Part shown: positions 36,061 to 47,506 of the stretch, piece by piece
How positions within the stretch are numbered: position 1 is the first letter of the stretch
Layout of the letters: the number at the start of each line of letters is the position of its first letter
Source of the DNA: Parelaphostrongylus tenuis
Taxonomy: Eukaryota > Nematoda > Chromadorea > Rhabditida > Metastrongylidae
DNA length: 64,000 bases
Assembly: GCA_019055375.1 (NCBI GenBank)
Contig: JAHQIW010007205.1
Location: forward strand, 124,001-188,000
Direction of reading: 5' to 3'
Position numbers and translations under genes: made by a program
The notes under the pieces: model-generated
Seen by the model: the letters and a program-made list of their open reading frames with translations, nothing else
Database searches by the model: none
What the model was told of the DNA's origin: nothing

Positions 36061-38558
36061 CTTTCAACACCGCTTATCATGGAGTGAAAATCATCAACCC
36101 GAGATCTTATCGATTGCGAATGCAGCTTTCTCATCAAATCTTATATAATATGCTAAATCACGTTTGTGACTCATTACTAACCCCTTTATTGATATGAAGA
36201 ATTCCTCACGAACTGTCCTTTTCTTTGTTGGAAACTTGCACGAAGTTGGTACTTTCTTTCTCCTCGAAACTCGATGGTTAACGTATTGGTGGCAACACCT
36301 CGGCAGAGCCCTGCTTACAATCAGATGGAAGAGGTCACCGGCCTTGTGTGACATACTTTCAAAATGAACTACTATTGATAGTCATTGGCGCGTAACAGTA
36401 TAGGTTCAACGGAAACCCAAAGACCAAGCAGTCTACATGACCAGCAGGCCATGCATTTCGCAGCACTGAGTCTATCATGCTTATCATTGAGTTCTTTCAA
36501 AATCTTTATCAGTTATCATAGAGAACATCTTTATCCAGTTAGTACAGTGCTCACCAGTACAGCAATTCCAGTGGTATAGATTCATCGATGGACCTGATGC
36601 AAATGAACATGAACAAAGTGATGAACAAGATTTTAGAGGTCGCTGCCATGAAAAGAATCTAACAGAGGATGTTTCCATGGAATCTTTTCACTTTTTTGAG
36701 AAAGAAACAACAGCTTAGATAGGAAGTTGGATAATGATTACAACAGAATCGAATCTCTACATTCATATCGATGGTAATCTCGTCATGCCCATCTCTGTAT
36801 TCGAAAAATTTCATAATTTTTCTAATATTGACATTTTTCGAAAAGACAATCTCTGAAGTGACTGTAATCTAGTATAAGAATCACAGTTCAGTGTACAAAA
36901 ACCACATGAATGCGATAACTAAAATAAAAATAAAAGTACAGAAACAGAAAAAAACATAACAATCTATGGATGCCAAAAGCCAAAGAAGACTGTCTCGAAT
37001 ACGTTTATAATCAGAATAAGACTAATGTCGACATTTCTTTCCATCCATCGAAAGTCGTAAGACAAGTATTGGAATGTCATCCAGAGGAATTGGTTGATGG
37101 TTGCTTCTCGAGCATCCTACAACCTCAAAGATCAGTCTGTTGTTCAGCTTTGACGCCGTAGTTATAATGAAGAATTCTGTTACCTAACTGCTCAAACTTA
37201 ACTTAAATACAACGATTTTCATCTTCTGATATCAAACTGCAACATGTTCAGCAAATATTGAAAATATTCCGATGCAAAAAATATCAGATCATGTTCATGT
37301 TCTTTGTCAGCTTGTACCTATCTTACAATATTACAGTACTACATAACATTGCTAAAAGTCAGTAAAATTCAAAGAAATATGAAGGATTTTAAGTACACAT
37401 GGCTACCAGCTAAAAATGACACAAACGCTTACCAGACAAAAACCGTTAGAGGTTGCGTGCTGACATCTAGAGTTTATATCAACAAAGAAAAGCGGCAACC
37501 AAGGTAGCGGCCCTATTGTAGAGTAGAACACACCGCCGTATGGCGAACCGTGGGTTAATACCGCTTGGGGCGATTCTTGCATATTAATCCAACCATCGTA
37601 AAGGACATAAATACATTGGTACATTCCATAATTTATGACACACCTCATCTAAATCCTCACTGCCATTGTCCACTTACGCCTCAAAGATAGGCAATATCAG
37701 ACAACCAAATAATCAGAGCTCAGAATTGGAGCGTATAGTAATAATAGCCGCATCAGTGAAGTGGCGGAGAAAGAGTTGTGACGTAGATCCACCGAAATAA
37801 TCAAATCTACACAACAGGAGTGTGCAAACTGAATCAAAGAACAGCTTACCAATTTAGACTTTTAGAATGACGCCCACATGTTAAGGAATCCTGTAACAAC
37901 AACTTATTGTTTAGAGCTCAATAGCAATACGATTTCATTACCATCATGGTTTATCATAAAAGGCGTGAAGTGGCGCAGGTGGTTAAGAGACTGTGCGGAG
38001 AATAACCGTAGACGACCAATTGATGTGTCAATGGTTTCTGCGCTCAAAATTCGTTCAAGCTTTCCAACCGTCCGCGAGTAGGTGCACTGAGACCAGACTT
38101 GTTGGAAGAGCAGAAGCACCCAATTGATATATGGTAGGCTACCACGAGACAATGTGAAAAGCACTTATGAATTCAACAACTCAACGATGCGATGAAGACG
38201 CATGCAGATGAGGAATGCGAAAATTGACCACTGTCGAGGGCTCAATTTTGTACTTTATAGTTATAATTAAAACAAAATAGTCTCATAATCGAAAGTGTTT
38301 TGCCAATTCACGCCACATTTCCCCACAATCTTATTGTAAAATTGCAGCTCTGAATCAAAATAGACTGCTATTAGCATTCGCAGAGTGACAAATCTCAAAA
38401 CCGACTACTATCTATTACCCTCGGCATTGTATGAATAACATGAATGTTTTCTTCTATTTAACCTTTCCGAAGCATAAAATCACCCCTATCCCACGAGCGT
38501 TCTTTAGGGCAGCAAGACCCCAATAACAAACGGGATCAATTTTCGCATATTTTTTCAA

Positions 38559-39480
38559 ATGAAACTCTCAGAATCCCTAATCAGTACCGCGGAAAAATGC
38601 TTAAGTTTCCAACCTAACATCAGCGCAAAAGCGCATGCGACGATACGGGAGCTCATAAATTCCAAAACTCAGACTTCAGTTATTGACAAGGAAGAGAGTT
38701 GTAGTAATTCCAATCAGTTAGATATTGCGATATCGCAAAACATCTCGAAGACATCACACTTTACGCTCCATCATCTGTAAGGAGTTCCAAAAACAGTATC
38801 GAAATTTAAATTAAGAGGTAAAAATAGTAAGTTCGGCTGGTTCAAAGCCTTCCATTATCTCTCAACTCAAACTTAGTCCACCATCATGTCCTGTCTTATA
38901 CTTGCTTATTAAACTCACAAGTTGGTATGCACTGAATGATCTTTTGTCTACTAATCTATCTAACTTCAAAGTTAGACCCATCATCAGCTACGTAGGCGGG
39001 CCAACGGATAGGATAACGTGGTTCTTAAACCTAATACTAGTCCAATTACTAAAACACATTCCAGCCCATCTCACCAACACCCAAATGTTCCTAGACCACT
39101 TACGTAGCGCGTTCCCCAACAACTCGTACGTAATGGAATCTTCGACGTAACCGCTCTTTATACAAACGTGTCGAATGAATCCGCAGTGCAAGCCATATCA
39201 CGAGCTTCTAACGGAGCACGAAAGGACCACGAACATGTAATGGCTTCTCCATCCGGCAGGTTATGGCGCTCTCAAAGAGTGCTTAAACTGTTGAATCTTC
39301 AGATGGCCCGGGAGCTATTTTGCCCAATAAGAGGCTGGCAATGGGACAACGACTAGCGCCAACCCTTACATTAGCCTTTATGTTCAAAGTGGAGAGCCCA
39401 ATAATCGATCTCCGGCCGTTACTCTACTGTAGGTATATAGATGACTGTTTGTCGTCTGCTCAACCCAAGAGGAGATGGAC
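38559..39480 (+). pseudogene. PLE reverse transcriptase, N-terminal and palm part, broken
   Basis: Pieces in different frames. 38559-38780 is the N-terminal region. 38902-39150 has VRPIISYVGGPTDRITWFLN, matching the RPI-x(4)-GSPT-type motif of Penelope RTs. Near 39150-39180 IFDVTALYTNVS is the usual D(V/I)xxLYTN motif, and about 39420-39450 CRYIDDCLSS is the YxDD catalytic box. At least three frame changes and internal stops separate them. Confidence 0.8.
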
Positions 39481-40460
39481 AAATGTTTTGAGTTGCTGAA
39501 CAGTCAGTCAGAGTACATAAAGTTCACTCGGAGAAACCGAAAGCAAATTGGCTCCGTTTTTGAACGTTCAGGTCAACCTGTCCGAAGCTCTTACATTACA
39601 AAATGGTACCGAAAACCAAGCAACAAAAACATCCTGGTTCATTACCTATCAGCTCATCCTTCACACATAAAACGAGGGCTTCTGAAGAACATGTTCCGCA
39701 CAGCGACAAATGTGTGCACAGGAAAAGAACACGAGGTAGAATCTTCAAGCTTGGCTCGAAAAATAGCCATCTCAATGGCTACGATACGGTAGGAGCTTCT
39801 CAGGTTAGATTTAGAGGAAATTCTACGCTTCCAAACGACAAGTCTGGCGAAAATAAGGTTCCCTTCCTCCTGCCTTTTATCTCTAACGAAGTAAGCACAG
39901 CTATTAAACGCTGCCTAAAAAGAGCAGGTTTGGATGATTCGGTAGCAATAGTTGAAATACCCCCAAAGACTCTAAAGCGTCAATTAGTCCGCAAGCGACT
40001 GTATGACCGTCTCTGCGAAACCAATGACTGCAAAGTTTGCCCAAACGGCAGAGACGGCGACTGTCATGAGATCGGGTACAATTTACCTAATCTCTTGCGA
40101 GGCATGCGGCGATGAGTACATTGGCGAAACGGGTAGACCAATATTCCTTCGTGTAAAAGAGCATCTAGTAGGGTTACGCAACTCTGATCCAAAAACTCCC
40201 ACTAGGCACGCATAGGGACCAAAAACATGCAGGAGTAATGTTTGGCGTCAAATTCGCGATCCTCGCACAGGAACCAAAAACATCTGCGCGTAAAATCTTA
40301 GAAGCCTTTTGGATACATAGCAAAGGCCCAAAATGAACCGAAAAGAGGAGTGCCTTCGTAGTTACGCGTGACCTCGAAACCATACCTCAGGCTGATCTTA
40401 CTGGCCCCAGTTAGGCACAGCCCACGATGCACTGACCTTAAGCGGCTGGTCTCCAGTGAA
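39475..40460 (+). pseudogene. PLE RT C-terminus, zinc-like linker and GIY-YIG endonuclease, frameshifted
   Basis: 39475-39792 continues the RT (KWYRKPSNKN, HPSHIKRGLLKNMF). A frameshift near 39790 leads to NKVPFLLPFISNEVSTAIKR and LKRQLVRKRLYDRLCETNDC with CxxC-type cysteines (ETNDCKVCPNGRDGDC). A second shift near 40060 gives TIYLISCEACGDEYIGETGR, the GIY-YIG core, then KEHLVGLRNSD. After the stop at 40213 the frame continues with ARKILEAFWI, whose Glu matches the catalytic Glu region. Confidence 0.82.
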
Positions 40461-40603
40461 TAATTGATAGACCCAAAACATCAAAACGGTGAGTGTTTTA
40501 AAATGAAGCTTCTACTATGCGATCCAAAATTCATTTCTAACGTTTTCTGCTAGAGTTATGGAGGTTTTGGCTTAGTAGATTGTGGATCAATATGATCTTT
40601 CCA

Positions 40604-40638
40604 GGCTCTGAAGAAGGCGACCCGCCGAAACGTTAGCC
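40604..40638 (+). ncRNA. Hammerhead-like ribozyme motif at PLE 3' tail
   Basis: GGCT, then CTGAAGA, stem II GGCG-ACC-CGCC, GAAA, then CGTT and AGCC. The first and last elements can pair as stem I. CTGANGA and GAAA are the invariant hammerhead core. Stem III would be only one or two pairs, as reported for type I hammerheads of Penelope-like elements. Activity not shown. Confidence 0.6.
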
Positions 40639-41899
40639 ACCTCAATATTGTATATTCAAGCTGCATTACTGACTGTAATGATGTATGCTTCGCTAATATT
40701 CAGTAAACATATCAATAACACCTCGGAACGGCTAAACATAAGAAAATATTCATTTATTAGAGTGACAGTCGAATACCACCCAAAATTCAATCTGTCAACT
40801 TGCTCATAGGAGTTTTTCGGGTTTTTTTCTGTTAGATGGTGACAAATGAATATTCGACCCATTCGCTCGACAAGATTTTTTCATAAGAGTGTTGGGAAAC
40901 ATTTGAAAACTTGGATCTCTGGCTAACGCGGTACAGTGATCGTTTTTGAAAGGACCCTTTTAACGCTGTCAAATTCAAAGTAAAATCATATTTTATATCG
41001 GCTCCCACAATTCAGCTGTTACTCATGGAAGCACGAAAAGCACATGAACGTGTAGAGGAAAACTTTTATTGTCGGAGTCAGAAGTTTAATGCAAGGTTTC
41101 TTTGAAGCAGATAAACAATTCCTAATTGAATAACAAAATCGCACTACCCTATAGCCCGCGGAAGGGCCAATCGATCGAAGGGCGTGTCGAAACCTGTAGC
41201 ATCTGCCGTGGCCCAGCCCTTCAACCCGTAAAATAGCCAAAATACCCATGCACGTGTATGTGAATTCAATCTTATTTACCCTACACACTACAGGAGAAAA
41301 GGTCTTTCCACAAAGGAAGCACAACGAGGCGGAAACCTTTTTTGAAAACTGCCACATACTGTGCTAGCCAGAGATTTAAGCTCTCAATGATTACTACACT
41401 CGTATGGAAAGTTCTTTTACAGCAGTTGGGGTCGAATATTCATTTGTTGCCTTAACAGAAAAGCAGAGTTTTTGTGTACTTTTAAATGACAAAAGAGAAA
41501 TTTATCCCGACCAACGCCCTAGAATAGCAATTTGTTCTACAGACTATCGACTGACCGTAGAAACTACAAAAAGTTTTGTGCAACGAATAAACCACTGAAA
41601 GGCATATACGGACTGAAGTTTATACGTACTATGGCCGTGTGTGCTCTGACGTACGTATAAAAAGCGATAGCATTTTGCGAGAAGGGTTAGCACTCATGGT
41701 TGACGTTGGTTTTTACAAAACTGCTGATGATTTTTGGACAAACCTCATACTTCAGGGGTAAAAAAACATGACGAATCATAAAACATGCTAAGATCTATTT
41801 TTATTTCGAGTGTATCAAGACCGCGCTCAAATTTCAACATATTTCATAAATATTATTGAGCCACATGTGATGTGGTCTGTAAAACGGGCTGACTATAGA

Positions 41900-41943
41900 G
41901 CCCAATACGCATGTTGCGACCTTGACGGTCTCATCAGTCGGGC
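41900..41943 (-). ncRNA. Hammerhead motif with altered core
   Basis: On the minus strand GCCCGA, CTGATGA, stem II GACC-GTCAA-GGTC, then GCAA in place of GAAA, CATGCGTA, TTGGGC. Stem I and II pair, but the GAAA change should block activity. Confidence 0.55.
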
Positions 41944-42263
41944 AGTACCCTTCGTCTTCAGCCAATCCTCTAGGGGGTAGTCCCCTATACTAAGAGCAGG
42001 CGACGACGAACATTTTACACTGTATCTCAAGTGAAATTATCACTGAGCACACAGTGTTGTACACTCGGTTACTCTTTGTTTGGTATTTTGAATAATATTA
42101 TACCTTTTTGAGTGTTTTTATCAAGACCACGCTCGGAATTCAACATATCTCACTGTGTGTTCAGTGGTAATTTCACTTGACATGCAGTGTAAGTCGTTTG
42201 CCGTCGCCTACTCTTAGTGGAGAATGGAGCAACCCAAGAGGATTGACAAAGACGAAGGGTACT

Positions 42264-42307
42264 GCCAGACTAATGAAACCGTCAAGGTCGAAAACACGTG
42301 TATCGGG
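42264..42307 (+). ncRNA. Degenerate hammerhead motif
   Basis: Core reads CTAATGA with AACC-GTCAA-GGTC, GAAA plus one extra A, CACGTGTA, TCGGGC. The G5 loss makes it likely inactive. Confidence 0.45.
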
Positions 42308-42879
42308 CTCTATAAGTCAGCCAATTTAACAGACCACATGACATGTTGATGCAAATAATAATTATGAGATGCGCTCTATTTATTTAGCAGCAAGGTCTAG
42401 TCCTTGAATAGTATAACTTGATTTTGAAATTCTTCTCTTCCAATCACGAAATATGGATCTCAACGATAACAAGTCGAAAAAGCCTAAATCCTGGTCTGTC
42501 ATAGAACCAGGATTATCTTACTAGATTGAAAATTACATATGTTGTTGGGGAGGATCTATAGGAACCAGTGGCTTCCATTTTAATGAATTACGTTCACTTT
42601 GAGGTGAGATCTACCTCTTCAAAACTGATAAGTGCAGCTATTTACGTTTTTTGTAAATGGAAATCAGCTTACGTCTAGCCCTAAATCTTAAATGTTGCAT
42701 TTGAAAAAGCAACACTGAGTATACATGTTTGGGAAGTATTGAGCAACAGCTATCGGATCTATGAAGCCGTTCACTCCGATAGTTATATGTTAGACACATT
42801 TCATTGACACTTTATTGATCCGCCTTTTCAGGATTCTTTCACTGTGCGGATCCTAGAAAGTTTAACATTTTAATTTGTT

Positions 42880-43085
42880 TTTTTTTTATTTCGTCTTCTC
42901 TATGAAACGTCGTACGTAGCCTACTCATTGAGCGCGTCTCCTCGCAATCTCGTGGAAGGCCCTGGCTGTGGGCCTCCATAGGGCTTTTGTTGTTTCACTG
43001 CCGGAGAGCGTTGAGTAGGGGACGGGGGGAGTTCGGCCTCGCGCGGCGATACGAGCAGTAAATCCACTCGGCCACGGCGCTTCCA
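42880..43085 (-). repeat. tRNA-derived SINE (GGCCGAGTGG head), minus copy
   Basis: The minus strand reads GCGCCGTGGCCGAGTGGATT. The body has GAGCGCGTCTCCTCGCAATC on the plus strand. Partial copies of the same kind are near 30820-30990 and 7920-8045. Confidence 0.6.
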
Positions 43086-43856
43086 GCCTTAATGTCGCAC
43101 AGCCTCATTCGCTGTGGTGTACTGGTGGATGCGACATCCTCATAAGAATCTCTTTCATTAGCTCATGACGTATACACGAGGACACGTTCGTAATGAGGAA
43201 CAACTAAGACCAAGCGGATTCAATCAAAAAGCGAGCTCAGTACAATTTGGAGTATGTTGTTCTGTCTTCTGATCTTTGCAGCGTTCCCTTGACTTTTCTG
43301 ACGATTTTTCTGAAATTGCAATAGATTAATTGTTTGAATCATGGATACCCCCTATGTTCATTCCTGAAGAAGTTGTTTACTTATATAATAAAATGGTTCA
43401 TTTTATGCTACCTTGAAGACGATATATGAAATATCTGAAATGAAACAAGTTATTGAAAACAAGCATAGGACGATACAAGTCGATGTAACCAGTAAGGCGA
43501 GCACCAAAAAAATGGTTGTGTGGCTGAGCTAAAGTCACAACTAATAAAAATATCATTCACCCAAAACCTAAACAAAAACTTCGCAAGTCCTTTATTGTAC
43601 TGCTTTCTAACAACGGTATGACGCACTAATTCTAACATCTGGGACTGTTGAATAGTATTCAAAAACACATTCGACTCCAGGGAGGAGTTAAATCTGAATA
43701 TTATTCATACCATGGGCCATACACAACAAAGGTCACAGCTCTGCTATCACTCTTTATTAATATTCTCGATGCCAATATGAGCATGATAAATCTAACTCGT
43801 CTGAAGGTTTGTAGCTTATAGCTACGATCGTTATATCGAAGAAAGAGTGGCAGCAA

Positions 43857-43935
43857 AAGTGGTGGCCTCGGTGGTGCGTTGGCAGCACGCGCCCTCTGTA
43901 TGGGTTAAACGCGGGTTTAACTCCCGCCTAGGTCA
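43857..43935 (+). repeat. tRNA-like SINE head (GTGGCCTCGGTGG)
   Basis: AGTGGTGGCCTCGGTGGTGC and GCGGGTTTAACTCCCGCC act as box A and box B. Similar heads: 19277-19350 (plus), 19030-19100 (minus), 37520-37600 (plus) and 61930-62000 (minus). Not a canonical tRNA because no consistent anticodon arm or acceptor stem forms. Confidence 0.55.
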
Positions 43936-44119
43936 AATGCTTTGTATACCACTCAAACAATCTTAGAAACAGGAAAAAAAGCATCCATAATTTTCTAATA
44001 ATGAAACTCTAATATATTTCCGATTCAAAGAAAAGGTAAGTGGTACCTCATGTGTCATGGCAGTTTCTCATAAACATCAGAGAATAGAGTCACCAATGTT
44101 AAATTGATTGCCATAATTC

Positions 44120-44490
44120 TTGTTTAGTGTTTTCTTAAGACCGTGCTGAAATTTCAGTATGCCAGATAATCACTTTTTGAGCCACGCATGTGGTCTGTTA
44201 TATATAGGGCTGGCTTAAACATTCGAAATGAAGGTATGGATATATTAACGATACCAGCCAAGAGCAATCGAGTGTACAACACTGTCTTTTCAGTAATAAT
44301 TTCACTGGCCAGACATTGTAAAATGTTCGTCGTCTCCTACTCTTAGTATAGGGGACTGAGAGAGGATTGACAAAAGACGAAAAGCGTGCCGCCCGACTGA
44401 TAAGACTGTCAAGGTCGAAACACGTGGTATCGGGCTTTATAAGTCAGCCCTAATTTATAACAGATGATTATCTGGCAGATTGTCATAGCA
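44120..44490 (+). repeat. Fold-back element carrying a hammerhead core (copy)
   Basis: Starts AGTGTTTTCTTAAGACCGTG. The ribozyme-like segment at 44391-44435 has CTGATAA (one core change), stem II GACT-GTCAA-GGTC, GAAA, CACGTGGTA and TCGGGC, which pairs with GCCCGA. The right part ends in a palindromic ATTATCTGGC sequence. Confidence 0.55.
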
Positions 44491-45315
44491 ACATAATTGA
44501 CGTCAATCAGACTTGCCACCACTTTCCGCCATACTCACGTCCACCGTTCTCCATAGATTGGAAACAAGGCATATGCCGACTCCGTCCACCCGGACCGGGC
44601 CACCGTTCTTTATAGGCAGAAAAGAAAGCACATGTCAACTCCGTTCATTCGATCCGGACCACCATTCCTCATAGGCTGAAATGAAGGCATATGCCGACTC
44701 CGTCCATTCGATCTGGGACCATCGAATCTTGGCCTGGGGATGGGATGACGAAGATGGAGATTGCGTGTGTTGTTGCGGATATTGCTAAAACTTCTAGGAA
44801 ATCTACAATATATGACTCAGCTTCGCTGATGTTTTCAACAAACACACAACAGGACATACTGTTACTACCAGACGGACTTGCAAGAGTTATCGTTACTGGT
44901 GCATATGAAGCAGACAATCGACCGATACTATCGATACTACCGCTTATTCCCGTCACTGGAGCTAACGCGGTTCCACGCAGCCGCCCGATTACTACCAGAA
45001 TTTCACATTTGACTGAGGGAAAGAGCACTTTTCATTCTGACAGCGGCTATCTCGTACGTCACCACGATCGTACCTCTGCCAATTATAGAATCCGGTAACC
45101 TTCGTAAGATTCACAGATCGAGACGGTCGATTACGTTGTGTGACTGGCCTTCGTCTATTTGAGCGTATCAAACGCGCTCGTGTAGTCGGACCACCACGAA
45201 CCTTTGGATAATCCCATCTATTCGTACCACCGCTACTGTCAGAATCTTCCTCCAGATCAATGCCCGAAGACATATCGGTTCGTGTGTTGCAAGAGTTATT
45301 ACAGCATACGATCAA
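44480..45315 (-). pseudogene. Decayed RG-rich coding remnant with 60-nt repeats
   Basis: Read on the minus strand, the upstream part opens MSSGIDLEEDSDSSGG... followed by an Arg-rich stretch (RLIRSNRRRPVTQRNRPSRS), a plausible first exon with a TTCAATCTAG acceptor before it. Downstream, one frame reads RPRFDGPRSNGRSRHMP and FQPMRNGGP, then repeats this 20-residue unit twice more in shifted frames. It ends NGGREYGGKWWQV and a stop near 44507. The repeat units are about 60, 59 and 59 nt, so the last two carry one-base losses. Gly/Arg/Met-rich repeats of this kind occur in RNA-binding proteins, but no RNA-binding domain is seen. It may be a pseudogene or a real gene with assembly indels. Confidence 0.35.
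44525..44725 (-). repeat. Three tandem ~60-bp units inside the RG-rich remnant
   Basis: Three adjacent copies share the core GGACGGAGTCGGCATATGCC and a following AATGGTGG/AACGGTGG. The first unit is 60 bp and the other two 59 bp. The one-base differences shift the coding frame between units. Confidence 0.6.
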
Positions 45316-45429
45316 AACTAGATTGAAAAAGATGAAAATAAGATGCAGCTCTCAACGTTGATGAGTCCTTAAAGGATGCGAAATGCATTAATCTACATTA
45401 AGTATTTTTTGAAAATAGTGAATGACTAT

Positions 45430-45620
45430 CAGGCCTTCAAAACCAGTTGGCGGTAGCCTTCCAATGTATCAAATCAGTGGTGATATTTTCGCAGGAAAGT
45501 CTCGCACTAATTCATCTACTCCGGTATGCTGGAATGTTTAGTGAGTCTTTATTGCGGGATTGAACCATCGACCATCGCTCAAATGACCACGTGAGGTCTT
45601 GCAGAGCTTTCTTTAACACT
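45430..45620 (-). repeat. tRNA-derived SINE, GGTTCGATC family
   Basis: Plus strand has TTGAACCATCGACCATCGCT and TGCAGAGCTTTCTTTAACAC. The body is more diverged than the other copies. Confidence 0.5.
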
Positions 45621-45779
45621 GCGCTCGGATTTAATAGATCTAATACGATTTCTGACACTCAAGCTACATTGAGGATGAGAATACAGCAACATCGAGCTTA
45701 CCGATACTCCTTTGTTCTCTCCGCATCAGTTCGACGAAAATGCTGTTCTTTTTTTGTGCCTTTTTAATAAAAGGATGTT

Positions 45780-46105
45780 TCCATAGACTGCTTGCTAATA
45801 GGCGCTGAAAATGGGTTTATTTTTCAATATTTCTGGACAATTACTTTTTGAGTCATTTATGTGGTTTCATGGGCAACTTATAGGGCTCAATACACCTGTT
45901 TCGGCCTTGGTAGCCTCATCAGTTGGTCAGTACCTCCGTTTGAACAAATCCTCTCGGTGGACCTCGATCCCTTAATAGGGAGAGTGCAGACATGCTATTT
46001 ACACGTGCCATCGAGGTAAAAGATATTCACATGAATGGCTCATATTTATCTAGCATATTTGAAATTTTAGCGTGGTTCTAAGAAAGCACTCGAGATGTAC
46101 GCATG
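45780..46105 (-). repeat. Hammerhead fold-back element, minus orientation
   Basis: The right end reads TAGCGTGGTTCTAAGAAAGC, the complement of the family end. The ribozyme core is at 45885-45928. Confidence 0.55.
45885..45928 (-). ncRNA. Type I hammerhead ribozyme motif
   Basis: On the minus strand GACCAA, CTGATGA, stem II GGCT-ACCAA-GGCC, GAAA, CAGGTGTA, TTGAGC. Core bases are intact, the triplet is GTA, and stem I is partial (CAA with TTG). Confidence 0.6.
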
Positions 46106-46109
46106 ATAT

Positions 46110-47300
46110 TTCAATATATCTTGTCGGATAAGTTCAAGTAATGCTGTGAGGTTCCTTCTGATTAGAAGGGCAAATGAAAAAAGCGACCTCAGTAGCTGAA
46201 GAGGAATTTTCGTAGAAGTTTTCAGTAACCATTCGAAAGGTGAGACTTGAGGCTACAGCCCCACATCGTCGGTTTTTCAGAACTCCATTTTAAAACACTG
46301 TGATCTCCACACAAAACTATGTCTCACGCACGCATATCGTTCGCCGGATAGAGCTTTTACTTTGGACTATTGGTGATCACTCGACAGCGTAATCGAATTT
46401 GATTGCAACGCTGTGCTTATATACTGAAAAGACCGTTTCTATGAAAACGCAGTAGGCAGAGTAAGTTAAATTCCCATCTGCGACCAATGTGACGCATGCG
46501 GCCAATTCACGTGCATGTGAGTGAGGCGTCCACGTGAATCGCTGACGTAATACTTCTTGACGCGTTCATGTGCCCGCGAAATCGATGGCAAACGCTTCAT
46601 CGAACCTGGCTATCTCAGCCAGCCGCACGTGGGTTTGGCCAATGCAGCGACTGATCGCGGATGTGAGTGTCAACTTTTTCAACCCACTGCGTTTCAGAGA
46701 AAACGGTCCTTTCAGGATATAAGCACAGCATTGGAATCAAAGTCAATCATGTTATCCAAATGATTACTAATCGCGCAGAAAAAGAGCTCTGTCTGGCGAG
46801 AAATATGCGGTCTGAAGCCAAGAAATCTCTTCCTGTAGCAACGTCAAAAAAAAGTCTTTTTCAAAAATCGGCAACGTACGACTGTAGCGTCATCTCTCAG
46901 CTTTGAAATTGTTTCTCAACATTCCTATGAAAAGTTCCTCTTTATCCAAATGAGATCGGTTTTTTCATTTGTCCCCTCCTAATCAAAAAGCAGCTACTTG
47001 TGGTTTAAAAGTGCAATAAAGAAAGTTTACAAAAAACCACTGAATGACGTAAAGGGGTCTTCAAAATAAGGATTAATGGAACGCTTAGAACTTGATGTTA
47101 TGATAGAGCGTGAATTAATCTATATCGAGAAGATATCGACGCGACACGTCAACTTTAGTAAAAAAATTTCACTCAAAGTGAATCTCATTAATATTGAATT
47201 AAAAACCGCAAAAGTCTAAAAAATATTTCGCGAATACAATCGCGAAATTTTGATGGATTTGAGCCACGAAAATTGTCCCTTCCACTATACCATCGCCTCG
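46110..47300. other. Repeat debris, no gene
   Basis: Includes the CATTCGATAGCG-type and ACGTACGACTGTA-type dispersed repeats (46210, 46370, 46870). Confidence 0.5.
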
Positions 47301-47354
47301 ACTTCGTACTACAAGCAGTCAATATATCTCATCATGTGGTCTGTTGATGGACTC

Positions 47355-47398
47355 GCCCGACACAGGTGGTTTCAACCTTGCAGCCTCGTCAGTCGGGC
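47355..47398 (-). ncRNA. Hammerhead motif
   Basis: On the minus strand GCCCGA, CTGACGA, stem II GGCT-GCAA-GGTT, GAAA, CCACCTGTG, TCGGGC. Stem I is perfect. Stem II is weak, and the base at the cleavage position is G, which is normally not cleaved. Confidence 0.5.
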
Positions 47399-47506
47399 AG
47401 GCCCTTCATGTTTGATCAATCTTCTTGAGGCCCCTACATCACTTTATAATAGAAGTAGGCGACGACGAACGGTTTACACAATCGCCGTCAAGTGAAAAAT
47501 CAACTA

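Larger units (their letters stand above)
38391..40758 (+). mobile_element. Penelope-like retroelement (PLE), degenerate copy with target duplication
   Basis: About 2.37 kb flanked by AGAGTGACA (38382-38390 and 40759-40767). The related sequence at 60.2-64.0 kb has the uninterrupted site near 61120. It encodes, in broken frames, a Penelope-type reverse transcriptase, a Cys-containing linker and a GIY-YIG endonuclease. It ends with a hammerhead-like motif (40604-40638). Penelope-like elements are the retroelement class that pairs this RT with GIY-YIG. Stops and frameshifts show that it is inactive as read. Confidence 0.88.
35301..41790 (+). repeat. Arm 1 of a large inverted duplication
   Basis: Matches the reverse complement of 60190-64000 throughout, apart from the inserted PLE at 38391-40758. 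Example anchors: 35.52 kb TGTTAAATCAAATTAATGTT against 63.7 kb, 37.38 kb TATGAAGGATTTTAAGTACA against 62.13 kb, and 41.77 kb CATGACGAATCATA against 60.2 kb. Identity looks about 75-85% by eye, with many small indels. Confidence 0.85.
41805..42380. repeat. Head-to-head pair of hammerhead fold-back elements
   Basis: Two copies in opposite orientation, the left on the minus strand and the right on the plus strand. They meet around 42060-42120. Each has the GACCACGCTC-type end and the AGGCGACGACGAAC segment. The left edge abuts the inverted duplication arm that ends near 41790. Confidence 0.6.

Noticed and set aside
44691..45098. 135-codon plus frame and 119-codon minus frame
   Set aside because: Overlap the RG-rich remnant in other frames; no splice signals or known motifs, and both strands are open by composition.
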